Positions 9,533 through 17,630 of a stretch of 64,000 nucleotides of DNA are shown here, piece by piece (the first letter of the stretch is position 1; every line of letters starts with the position of its first letter). Source of the DNA: Clostridium beijerinckii (GTDB lineage Bacteria; Bacillota; Clostridia; Clostridiales; Clostridiaceae); NCBI RefSeq assembly GCF_018223745.1, contig NZ_CP073653.1, positions 5,196,001-5,260,000 of the forward strand, read 5' to 3'. The position numbers were made by a program, and so were the translations under genes. A model generated the notes under the pieces. The model ran no database searches and was not told the origin of the DNA. It worked only from the letters and a program-made list of their open reading frames with translations.

Positions 9533-10408
9533 ATGAAGAGAAAAATACATGAGTTTTTTACACGAAAACATATGCTTTCCAGTGACTACGAAATCTTTCA
9601 CTTCTTAAATACTGATGTACCATTTCAATACCTACACAATCATGACTTTTATGAGTTTTATCTATACCTTTCTGGAGATGTTACATATTTGATAGAAGGT
9701 AAGTCATATAATCTAAAATCAGGTGACATAGTATTAATTAATACAAGAGAACTACACCGCGCTGTTATTAATAGCATGAAAATGCCTTATGAGCGTATTG
9801 TACTCTGGATCAACAAATCTTTTCTAAATGAATTGTCAACGCCAGAAACGGATCTTACCCAGTGCTTTGAAAACGTAGAGAAAGCAAATGTTATAAGAGC
9901 TGATTTTCAAATTCAGCAGAATGTAAGAGCACAACTTAGCAAGCTACTTGAACTTGAAAACTACAAAGGCTTAGGTAAAGATTTGCTATATAAAGCCTAT
10001 ATTATAGAACTTATAATACAGTTAAATAATCTTGTTTTAAGTCATAAATCTGATTTTGACATTGATGTGACGAAGAGCAGCTTAATTGATGGAATAGTTG
10101 AATATATTAATAATCATATTAATGAAGAACTTACAATTGATGAGCTTTCTAAAGAATTTTATCTTAGTAAATTCCATTTATCTAGAGAATTCAAAAAGTA
10201 TACTGGTACTACAATCCATAGGTATATCGTACAAAAAAAATTAATACAAGCTAAAGAATTAATTCTTAAAAATTATCCGATAAATAGCGTTTACAAACAA
10301 TCTGGATTTGGTGATTACTCAAATTTTTTTAGAGCCTTTAAGAATGAATACAGCATTTCCCCTAAACAATTCTATGAACTTATGGTTGAATCTAATTTGA
10401 AGAAATAA
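9533..10408 (+). CDS. AraC-family regulator with N-terminal cupin
   Basis: 291 residues from the ATG at 9533, which has GAGGTG 6 bp upstream; an in-frame ATG at 9473 has no good ribosome binding site. The N-terminal sugar-binding cupin is marked by HNHDFYEFYLYLSG and KSGDIVLINTRELHR. The C-terminal double helix-turn-helix covers about 190-288 (ELSKEFYLSKFHLSREFKKYTG, GFGDYSNFFRAFKNEYSISP). It is divergent from the uronate operon, with the operator region between, so it may act on that operon or on an unlinked sugar locus. Ligand unknown. Confidence 0.85.
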   Translation: MKRKIHEFFTRKHMLSSDYEIFHFLNTDVPFQYLHNHDFYEFYLYLSGDVTYLIEGKSYNLKSGDIVLINTRELHRAVINSMKMPYERIVLWINKSFLNELSTPETDLTQCFENVEKANVIRADFQIQQNVRAQLSKLLELENYKGLGKDLLYKAYIIELIIQLNNLVLSHKSDFDIDVTKSSLIDGIVEYINNHINEELTIDELSKEFYLSKFHLSREFKKYTGTTIHRYIVQKKLIQAKELILKNYPINSVYKQSGFGDYSNFFRAFKNEYSISPKQFYELMVESNLKK

Positions 10409-10825
10409 TAAACATTAGAAATTTTATGATATATAGTTTTATAATAAATATTTCAATAGCTTTTTCTATTAAAAAAAGGAAATAACATATTTAAATTTAT
10501 CTTATATATCTTTTTCAATAACAAAACCGTGCTAAAATCTATATGATTAGAGAATAACTGGACAAGGCATATAATGTAGAGAACTAATTGCAACATATGT
10601 ACATCAACGGAATACTTTAAGGATTTTACTTAATTCTTTAATTAATAAATTTTAAATGAACAAGATACAAACTCATTATTAATAATTTATTACAAGAATA
10701 GCATATGTAAGTACTATTCTTGTAATTTTTTGTGTAGATATATATAATTTATTTAAATGTACACCAAAACTTGTTGAAATAAAAAATTCGTAAATAATTT
10801 GAATAGGCTTTTTTGAGGTGAAAAT
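10409..10825 (+). other. Intergenic stretch before the CobW-permease gene
   Basis: 417 bp with no supported ORF. It holds the hairpin terminator described separately near 10.7 kb, about 280 bp after the AraC gene. I looked for metal- or cofactor-type riboswitch motifs ahead of the permease and recognised none. Confidence 0.5.
10689..10726 (+). terminator. Rho-independent terminator
   Basis: A 13-bp perfect stem (10689-10701 with 10714-10726; arm ATTACAAGAATAG) encloses a 12-nt loop and runs into seven Ts on the plus strand. Confidence 0.75.
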
Positions 10826-12430
10826 ATGAAAGCAAATGTAGAAATAGTTCTTGGATTTCTTGGCTCTGGAAAAACGAGGTTTATAAATTCTATGCTAAAA
10901 AGAAAAGAATTACAAGATGAAGTTATCGTTGTTATACAAGATGAATTTGGAGACTGTCAAATACAGGATGACTTTAATAATAAAAATCCAATAGTAGTAA
11001 TTAATGTTGATAAGAATAAAGAAATTGATGAAAGTTATATAACCGAAATCGTAAGTAAACATGCTCCTAATAGGATTTTTATCGAAATAAATGGTATGAA
11101 AGATTCTACTAAAGTAATTAATATATTTAATACAAAAAAGATAAAGAGTATATGTAGAATTGATAACATAATAAATACTATTGATACAACAAGCTTTAAT
11201 ATGTATTTCAGAAATATGAAAAGTATTATTAACACTCATATTTTTAATAGTGAGACTATAATTTTGAACAATGTAGTCGAGTTAGATAAAAAAGAACTTT
11301 TAAACATACAAAAAGAAATTGAAAATATTAATGAGACTGCTGATATACTAATGCATTTATACATAACAGATAATAAAATATCAACTAAAAAAGAATATGT
11401 AAAAACTACAAGGCACGGTTTTTCATTCTTTAATACTTTTTTATATTCAGGTTTTGTACTATTTTTATTCATTTTTTTGATTACGATGTCAACATTAAAT
11501 ATTAAGATATCCAGTGCGTATTTAGATAGATTCAAAAAATTTTATGATGTATTTATAAGCATATTAATTCAAGGTTTTCCCTTCATTCTTATCGGTAGCT
11601 TTGTATCTTCAATAATTCAAATTTGTATATCAAGAGATACATTTATTAAACTATTTTCAAAAAATAGTTTTTTATCTTGTGTAATTGCAGCTTTTGCAGG
11701 CTTATTATTTCCAATATGTGATTGTGGGACAATCCCTGTGGTTAAAGGGCTTATGAAAAAGAATGTTCCTATAGCAGCAGGAATTACATTTATGCTTGCA
11801 GCGCCAATTGTAAATCCAATAGCAATTATTGCAACTCTCTATGCTTTTCCAGGTATGGTATCTGTCTTAATTTACAGGTTAGCTACTGGAATATTAATCT
11901 CTGTTTTAGTAGGTTTAATTATGCAGTTTACTAATAAGAAGGATGAAGAAATTTTAAAAAATAATTCTGATATAGATACATGTGATTGCGGTTTTTGTGA
12001 TGGTAAACAGGATTATTCAGAAAGTAAGCTACAAAAAGTCAAGGCAATATTCGTTCATGCAGGAGATGAATTTTTTAATATAGGTAAATATATGATTATT
12101 GGAACTTTTCTATCTAGTATTTTTCAAAGTATGACATTTATAAGTAGCAATACTTACATTTCTAATGATAGTAGAGTTTCTCTTCTTGTAATGATTTTAT
12201 TATCTTTCTTACTTTCAGTTTGTTCAACTTCAGATGCATTTGTTGCCAAAGGTTTTTTAAGAGCCTTTCCAATAAGCTCTATACTTGGATTTTTAGTAGT
12301 TGGACCCATGTTAGATGTAAAAAATACAATGATGCTTTTTGGAAGCTTTAAAAAGAAATTTGTATTAAAATTAATATTTACTATTATTTTAGTATCATTT
12401 AGCATTTTGATTAACTGCAAATTAACTTGA
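10826..12430 (+). CDS. Permease (YraQ/ArsP_1, DUF318) fused to N-terminal CobW-like GTPase domain
   Basis: 534 residues with two parts. Residues 1-185 resemble a G3E (CobW/UreG/HypB) GTPase: Walker A GFLGSGKT at 10-17, a DEFG segment at 39-42, an IEINGM Walker B-like stretch at 86-91 and an NN-V-ELD stretch where NKxD is expected. The CxCC metal motif of CobW proteins is missing. Residues 200-534 form a membrane domain of about eight helices with the DUF318 signature PICDCGTIP (296-304). A cytosolic loop carries a cysteine cluster, CDCGFCDG, at 386-393. The next gene is the usual YcgQ-type partner. DUF318 proteins are linked to metal, organoarsenical or thiol handling; the substrate here is unknown. 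The ATG has GAGGTG at good spacing. Confidence 0.8.
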   Translation: MKANVEIVLGFLGSGKTRFINSMLKRKELQDEVIVVIQDEFGDCQIQDDFNNKNPIVVINVDKNKEIDESYITEIVSKHAPNRIFIEINGMKDSTKVINIFNTKKIKSICRIDNIINTIDTTSFNMYFRNMKSIINTHIFNSETIILNNVVELDKKELLNIQKEIENINETADILMHLYITDNKISTKKEYVKTTRHGFSFFNTFLYSGFVLFLFIFLITMSTLNIKISSAYLDRFKKFYDVFISILIQGFPFILIGSFVSSIIQICISRDTFIKLFSKNSFLSCVIAAFAGLLFPICDCGTIPVVKGLMKKNVPIAAGITFMLAAPIVNPIAIIATLYAFPGMVSVLIYRLATGILISVLVGLIMQFTNKKDEEILKNNSDIDTCDCGFCDGKQDYSESKLQKVKAIFVHAGDEFFNIGKYMIIGTFLSSIFQSMTFISSNTYISNDSRVSLLVMILLSFLLSVCSTSDAFVAKGFLRAFPISSILGFLVVGPMLDVKNTMMLFGSFKKKFVLKLIFTIILVSFSILINCKLT

Positions 12431-12507
12431 TAATATTGAAAAATAGCTCAATCTATTATCATATATTCCATGGCTATTATAGATAAATTAATTGAAAGGG
12501 GTAGCAT

Positions 12508-13296
12508 ATGAAAAGAATTAGTTCAGATATAGTTATTAAAATACTGATATTGCTATGTTTCGGGATATTTTACTTTAAGATAATTAAGAATAATGAAATA
12601 ATAATGTATGTCCATCCAAGAATTATTCCATTTGCTATTTTAGGAATGCTAGCAATGTTTGCAATTGCGTTATTTCTAATTACAGACAGTCGTCGAACCA
12701 AAAAGAAGAATACCAAGTTAAGGAATTATGTAGTCTTCATCATTCCCTTAGTTATGGTATTTTTCATGCAAAGTACCAGTGCAAATTCTTCAATAAAAAC
12801 TGATGATATAGGCGCAAATTTTAGCGGATCATTAAGCTCCAATTTAACTTATGACAATTCTAAGCCTAATCCCTCAGACCAAAAGATCAACAATGTTGAG
12901 CAGGGTAAATATGATGATGATTTATATATTAAAGATAATGTTATAGAAGTAGATGTCAACAATTTTCTGCACTCCTTTGATGAACTTACAGAGAATGCAA
13001 ATAACTATGATGGACAAGAAATAGAAATAACAGGATTTGTTTATAAAGACACAACCCTTAGCGATAATGAATTCATAATAGGTAGATTTGTAATGGCGTG
13101 TTGTGCAGCTGATTTACAAGTTGTAGGAATTAAATGTGATAGTAATAATCAAGAAATCTACAGTAAGGATACATGGGTAAAAATAAGGGGCAAACTTAAA
13201 ACTGAAACAGTCAAGTATGCAGTGAACCCAGTTATAGTAGTCGAACATATAGAAAAAGATCCTAATCCCAAAACTGAATACTTATATCCATTTTAA
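12508..13296 (+). CDS. TIGR03943/DUF1980 membrane protein (YcgQ-like permease partner)
   Basis: 262 residues. Two N-terminal membrane helices (about 10-27 and 38-58) and a third near 75-88 are followed by an extracytoplasmic domain. That domain holds the family motif RFVMACCAAD, with its paired cysteines, inside an OB-like fold (EIEITGFVYKD). Proteins of this kind are nearly always encoded next to a DUF318 permease, as seen here (77 bp downstream), and are thought to form one transport complex. A GAAAGGGG ribosome binding site precedes the ATG. Substrate unknown; a divalent metal is plausible. Confidence 0.8.
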   Translation: MKRISSDIVIKILILLCFGIFYFKIIKNNEIIMYVHPRIIPFAILGMLAMFAIALFLITDSRRTKKKNTKLRNYVVFIIPLVMVFFMQSTSANSSIKTDDIGANFSGSLSSNLTYDNSKPNPSDQKINNVEQGKYDDDLYIKDNVIEVDVNNFLHSFDELTENANNYDGQEIEITGFVYKDTTLSDNEFIIGRFVMACCAADLQVVGIKCDSNNQEIYSKDTWVKIRGKLKTETVKYAVNPVIVVEHIEKDPNPKTEYLYPF

Positions 13297-13380
13297 AAAT
13301 CCTTAACTATCTAGATTGAATATGTCATAAACTGTGCCAAATATAACTATTAAAAAATTATCTTTATATAAAAAAATAAA

Positions 13381-13450
13381 CTATGCCACTTTCATTTAGT
13401 GTTTTATTAGCATAAAGAGCTATATAAACATTAAATGAAAATTAGCATAG
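13381..13450. terminator. Long bidirectional hairpin between convergent genes
   Basis: CTATGC (13381-13386) pairs with GCATAG at the far end. Inside, TTTCATTTAGTGTT pairs with AACATTAAATGAAA with one G:U-type mismatch, and a further AGC/GCT pair lies near the tip. It sits between the plus-strand permease pair and the minus-strand deacetylase, where a shared terminator is expected. Confidence 0.55.
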
Positions 13451-13497
13451 TCATATAAGGCATAATCCCCAAAACAACAAGTCCAGTTGCCTAATAA

Positions 13498-14439
13498 TTA
13501 TTTTATAATTTTAAATTCATATCCTTGTCCCTTTAAATATTCTATAACTTCTGGCAATGCTTTTGCTGTTTCTTCTTTTCCGTACGTATCATGCATTAAT
13601 ATTATTGCTTTTTCCCTGTTTGCCACAGTTTTTATAACTTCTTGTTTTAACTGTTCTGCTTTTTTAGGAGCACCTTCTGCATCTCCAGATAACGAATTCC
13701 AATCAATTTGATGATAGTCCTTGTCATGCAACGCTTTGTCCATAGCTTCTGCTCCTGACGGATCTTTCTTGTCCCAAGTCATTTGCCCTCCTGGAAATCT
13801 AACAGCTCTTGTTGAAAAATCTTGTCCTAAAATATTTTTCAAAGATTGATTTGTTTTCTCAAAATCGGACATACAATTCTCCAAATTTATTTTTCCATTT
13901 GGATATAAGTAGTTATAATCATGCGAATAAGTATGATTACCTATTGCATTACCTTCATCAAACTCCCTTTTTACTAAATCTTTGCTTGCCTGATCTTTAT
14001 CTATATATTTTCCTATAAGGAAGAAAGTTGCATGTACATCTTCTTTCTTAAGAATATCTAATATCTGAGGGGTAACTGTTTCTGATGGCCCATCATCAAA
14101 AGTCAAATAAACAACTTTCTTACCATCAGCTCCATCAGGCCTTTGTCCTTTCATTTGCTGATTTAAATATTTTTCTACAAATGCTGAGTTTTCTACTTCT
14201 GAATTACTTTCTGATTTAAGTTCGTCACTATCCGTTTCACTTTTACTCTGATTATCACTTGATTCAGATTTTGCATTCTGGTTACCATCAAGTGCTTGTA
14301 CAGTTTTTGTATTATTTGAAAATCTTTGCATTACTATGTTACCTACTGTTATAACCAATATGGAAATAATAATAAATAGAATTGTGATCTTTGCTACTTT
14401 AATGTTTTTATTTGGGTTATTCCTATTGTTATACTTCAT
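13498..14439 (-). CDS. Membrane-anchored polysaccharide deacetylase (NodB/PgdA family)
   Basis: 313 residues. One N-terminal signal-anchor helix (about 16-36) is followed by a Ser/Asp/Glu-rich linker and then a NodB-homology domain from about 107. The metal and catalytic motifs are present: TFDDGP at 113-118 and GNHTYSH (His-x3-His), plus RFPGGQ and the C-terminal ILMHD motif. It probably removes N-acetyl groups from peptidoglycan outside the membrane, which typically gives lysozyme resistance. It follows two wall hydrolases on the same strand. GAGGGATG precedes the ATG. Confidence 0.88.
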   Translation of the reverse strand: MKYNNRNNPNKNIKVAKITILFIIISILVITVGNIVMQRFSNNTKTVQALDGNQNAKSESSDNQSKSETDSDELKSESNSEVENSAFVEKYLNQQMKGQRPDGADGKKVVYLTFDDGPSETVTPQILDILKKEDVHATFFLIGKYIDKDQASKDLVKREFDEGNAIGNHTYSHDYNYLYPNGKINLENCMSDFEKTNQSLKNILGQDFSTRAVRFPGGQMTWDKKDPSGAEAMDKALHDKDYHQIDWNSLSGDAEGAPKKAEQLKQEVIKTVANREKAIILMHDTYGKEETAKALPEVIEYLKGQGYEFKIIK

Positions 14440-14491
14440 TTTTCATCCCTCTTATGTCTTATCTATGTGTGTCTTAATAGTTTTTTATTAG

Positions 14492-14516
14492 ATAGCAGCA
14501 TAGTATATGTTGCTAT
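14492..14516. promoter_or_regulatory. Dyad upstream of the deacetylase gene
   Basis: Arms ATAGCAGCATA and TATGTTGCTAT (one G:U) enclose a 3-nt loop, 53 bp upstream of the deacetylase start. No T-run follows on either strand, so an operator or 5'-leader hairpin is more likely than a terminator. Tentative. Confidence 0.3.
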
Positions 14517-14613
14517 TGAATTCTATAATTTCCCTTAATTAAATATTCGTCTTATTAGAACTTTTAAGGTTAAGTATACTATTGCAACATATATACTGAG
14601 TATTTGTAGCTAA

Positions 14614-16095
14614 TTATTTGAAAACTCCTTGTGTAAATTCATCTAAATCAACATCATGGTTTATTCCATTAACAAATCCTGTCTCACTGTATTGATGTCC
14701 AACTCTTGAAAACCATATTTTATTTGTTGGCAGATTTTGAAATGGAGTGTTATTATAATTTGCTTCCCATAAAGGATAGTTAGATAATCTGCCGTCTAGA
14801 TTGCTAATGAAGCTGCTATATGTGTATATACCTATATCCATATTACTTACTTTCTTGAATTCGGCTATAAATCTTAAAGCATAATCCATAATGTCAAATC
14901 CTGTAGCTTCTATATCTAACATTGGCTTCAAATCGTTTCTTTTATCCTTTATGCTATTATAAAAATTATCAGCTTGAGTTTCCGGAGCACTTGTCCCAAC
15001 TAAGAAGTGATAGAAACCAACCTTTAATCCAGCTGATGAAGCCCCATTATAATTAGCCTGTAAATACGGATCTATAAAAGTTGTTCCTTCAGTTGCTTTT
15101 ATATACACTAATTGAACTCCACTTGATTTTACTGAATTAAAATCTATGTACCCATCATAATTACTAATATCTATACCATAATATTTGCTTAAAGTGTTCC
15201 CACTACTGCTTGAACCGGAAGAACTTTGCCCTGGAGTGCTTCCACTACTACTTGATCCAGTAGAACTTTGACCTGAAGTGCTTCCACTACTACTTGATCC
15301 AGAAGTATTTTGGCTTGAATCTTCATACCTCTTACCATCAGATCCAATCTTATATCCATCTTTAGTAGTGTTAGTAAGCATTTTTCCTGTGTCTTTGTCT
15401 AAGTAATACCACGCTCCATTAAGATAAGCCCATCCTGTTGCCATGCTTCCATCATTATTAAAGTAATACCAGTTATTGTTTATAGTAATCCATCCAGTTT
15501 CCATATCTCCGCTATCAGTAAATTTGTATGTTGTACCGTCTATCTTATTAATACCAGTTACCATACTTCCATCATTCTTTAAATAGTACCATTTATTATT
15601 ATTCTTGATCCATCCAATATGAATTTTTCCCCCTTTATCGAAGTAATACCATTTATCATTTATTTTACTCCATCCACTATTGGTTGCCATTACTCCTGAA
15701 TCTTTGAAATAGTACAAATTTGAGCCATCATCTCGGATTCCAGTTGCCATAGCACCTGAATCAGTTAAGAAATACCAATCACCATCTAACTGTTTCCATC
15801 CTTTTGCCATAGCCCCACTTTCATCCATGTAATACCAATTACCTTTATCTTTTACCCACCCAGTTTTCATTTTACCGTCATCTTCATTTAAATAGTACCA
15901 ATTATTATCTGGTTTAATCCATCCAATCGCTTTTGTATTATCCGACTTATAATAATACCAAACTCCATTCTCATTCTTCCAACCAATATTGGAGGTTATA
16001 TTAGTATCACTAGTTGCAGCTTGTACATTTAATCCTGGAATTAAAATTAGTACAATTAATACAGATAATATTGTTAGTCTCTTTTTAATATTCAA
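14614..16095 (-). CDS. Secreted GH25 lysozyme with choline-binding-type wall repeats
   Basis: 493 residues. A signal peptide (about 1-26) is followed by roughly ten 20-residue CW_binding_1 repeats (about 38-255) of the form GW-x8-WYYLN-x3-G-x-M-x-T. A Ser/Gly linker (about 262-302) leads to a GH25 catalytic domain to the C-terminus. YGIDISNYDG and the DIEATG motif supply the GH25 acidic residues. It should cleave the MurNAc-GlcNAc bond in peptidoglycan, anchored through choline on wall polymers. The start is TTG, read from the shared MNIKK N-terminus and GGGAGTG upstream. It is a paralogue of the next gene over the signal and repeat region. Confidence 0.93.
   Translation of the reverse strand: MNIKKRLTILSVLIVLILIPGLNVQAATSDTNITSNIGWKNENGVWYYYKSDNTKAIGWIKPDNNWYYLNEDDGKMKTGWVKDKGNWYYMDESGAMAKGWKQLDGDWYFLTDSGAMATGIRDDGSNLYYFKDSGVMATNSGWSKINDKWYYFDKGGKIHIGWIKNNNKWYYLKNDGSMVTGINKIDGTTYKFTDSGDMETGWITINNNWYYFNNDGSMATGWAYLNGAWYYLDKDTGKMLTNTTKDGYKIGSDGKRYEDSSQNTSGSSSSGSTSGQSSTGSSSSGSTPGQSSSGSSSSGNTLSKYYGIDISNYDGYIDFNSVKSSGVQLVYIKATEGTTFIDPYLQANYNGASSAGLKVGFYHFLVGTSAPETQADNFYNSIKDKRNDLKPMLDIEATGFDIMDYALRFIAEFKKVSNMDIGIYTYSSFISNLDGRLSNYPLWEANYNNTPFQNLPTNKIWFSRVGHQYSETGFVNGINHDVDLDEFTQGVFK
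15200..15305 (-). repeat. 42-bp tandem repeat encoding the Ser/Gly linker
   Basis: Copies start at 15200, 15242 and 15284 (the last partial). Each encodes about 14 residues of a GSSSSGST-type linker between the wall repeats and the GH25 domain. Such repeats can change copy number by slippage. Confidence 0.75.
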
Positions 16096-16161
16096 AACAA
16101 CCTGTCACTCCCTTTTTTATTTTTTAGCTAAAATATGATTAAATTGAATACGAAATTAATT

Positions 16162-17484
16162 TTATGTTTCTATAAGATTTTTTCCATCTATAGCAATGCT
16201 TTCATCCTTGTAATATTGCATTACTCTCTCAACATAATCCTGAACCCCTTGCGACATCTTACATAAATCATCATCTGATAAAACTCCATCTTTTTTTACA
16301 TTTTGTGGTCCAGCATTATAAGCTGCTATTGCTATTTTTACATCACCATTAAATTGGTTTAGATATTCTTTTAGTAATTTTGACCCTCCATCGATATTTT
16401 GCTCTATATCATATCCGTCAGTCATTCCAAGATATGAATAATTCTGAGGCATAATCTGCATCAATCCAGTTGCGCCTGAGCTTGACGTTGCTTTTGGATC
16501 AAAATCTGACTCTGCTTTAATTATAGCTAGTATCAATTTTGAATCTAGTCCATATTTATTTGCCGAATCATTTACTGAGTTATATATTTTTTTCATAGTA
16601 TCACCTGACCCCTTCGAGCTAGTGCTTAAAGGAATTTGATTAAACGTCTTATACCTTTTTCCATCCGACCCAATCTTATATCCATCTATGGTAGTATCCG
16701 TTAGCATTTTTCCTGAAGTAGGATCTAAATAGTAATAATCGCTTCCATTTGATGTAACCCATCCTGTCGCCATTGATCCATTATCATTTAGGTAATACCA
16801 TGCTCCATCAAGATTTATCCACCCTGTCGCAACACTTCCATCAGTATTGAAATAATACCAGTTATTGTTCACATTAACCCATCCAGTTTCCATCTCACCA
16901 GTATCGCTAAACACATATGTTATATTTCCTATTTTATCAGTACCAGTTACCATACTTCCATCATCGTTTGAGTAATACCACTTATCATTATTCTCAATCC
17001 ATCCAGTATGTATCTTCCCATCTTTATCAAAATAGTACCATTTATCATTTATCTTAGTCCATCCAATATTTGTAGCCATAACCCCTGAATCTTTGAAATA
17101 ATACAAATTAGAATTATCCTGCTGAATTCCAGTTGCCCTAGCACCCGAATCAGTCAAAAGATACCAATCGCCATCTAACTTTTTCCATCCTTTTACCATA
17201 GCCCCATTATCATCCATATAGTACCAGTTTCCTTTATCCTCTAACCATCCAGTTGTCATTTTACCACTATATTCATCTAAATGATACCAATTATTATCCG
17301 GTTTAATCCATCCAATTGCTTTTGTGTTGTCAGACTTATAATAATACCAAGATCCATTTTCGTTTTTCCAACCAATGCTTGATGTTATATTTGTATCAGT
17401 AACATCTGCTTGTACATTTAATGTTGGAATGAAGCTTAGTGCAATTAATGCTGATAAAACTGTAAGTACTTTTTTAATATTCAA
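16162..17484 (-). CDS. Secreted lytic transglycosylase (SLT) with choline-binding-type wall repeats
   Basis: 440 residues. A signal peptide (about 1-26) and about eleven CW_binding_1 repeats (38-278) are followed by an SLT domain at about 300-420. The catalytic Glu lies in IIKAESDFDP, followed by SSGATGLMQIMP and AIAAYNAGP. It should cut glycan strands to 1,6-anhydro-MurNAc ends. The repeat half closely resembles that of the GH25 gene 66 bp downstream, so one probably arose from the other with exchange of the catalytic domain. The start is TTG with AGGAAGTG upstream, as in the paralogue. Confidence 0.92.
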   Translation of the reverse strand: MNIKKVLTVLSALIALSFIPTLNVQADVTDTNITSSIGWKNENGSWYYYKSDNTKAIGWIKPDNNWYHLDEYSGKMTTGWLEDKGNWYYMDDNGAMVKGWKKLDGDWYLLTDSGARATGIQQDNSNLYYFKDSGVMATNIGWTKINDKWYYFDKDGKIHTGWIENNDKWYYSNDDGSMVTGTDKIGNITYVFSDTGEMETGWVNVNNNWYYFNTDGSVATGWINLDGAWYYLNDNGSMATGWVTSNGSDYYYLDPTSGKMLTDTTIDGYKIGSDGKRYKTFNQIPLSTSSKGSGDTMKKIYNSVNDSANKYGLDSKLILAIIKAESDFDPKATSSSGATGLMQIMPQNYSYLGMTDGYDIEQNIDGGSKLLKEYLNQFNGDVKIAIAAYNAGPQNVKKDGVLSDDDLCKMSQGVQDYVERVMQYYKDESIAIDGKNLIET

Positions 17485-17544
17485 AGTAATCCATCACTTC
17501 CTTTTAACTGATTCTTAATAAAAAATGTTATTTGACTAAATAAC

Positions 17545-17604
17545 TAATACTGATTTTAAAAAGTTAAATTTCATATTAAAATTTATCATTAAAAATCAGT
17601 ATTA
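17545..17604 (-). terminator. Hairpin after the LTA synthase gene
   Basis: TAATACTGATTTT (17545-17557) is perfectly complementary to 17592-17604 (13 bp). It lies in the 146-bp gap between ltaS and the SLT gene. The following minus-strand sequence is only moderately T-rich, so termination may be partial. Confidence 0.5.
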
Positions 17605-17630
17605 ATTATGTATTTTATAATTTATTAATG

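Noticed and set aside
10910..11535. Several minus-strand ORFs of 66-109 codons
   Set aside because: All are antisense to the CobW-like domain; composition is a mirror of the AT-rich coding strand.
13324..13340. Possible second sigma-54 promoter (TTGGCAC on the minus strand)
   Set aside because: The -12 element lacks the required GC (ATGAC instead of TTGCW) and no suitable gene follows.
15400..16000. Regularly spaced similar segments suggesting a CRISPR-like or tandem DNA array
   Set aside because: They are diverged 60-bp units encoding CW_binding_1 repeats in frame; same for 16700-17400 and 62350-62650.
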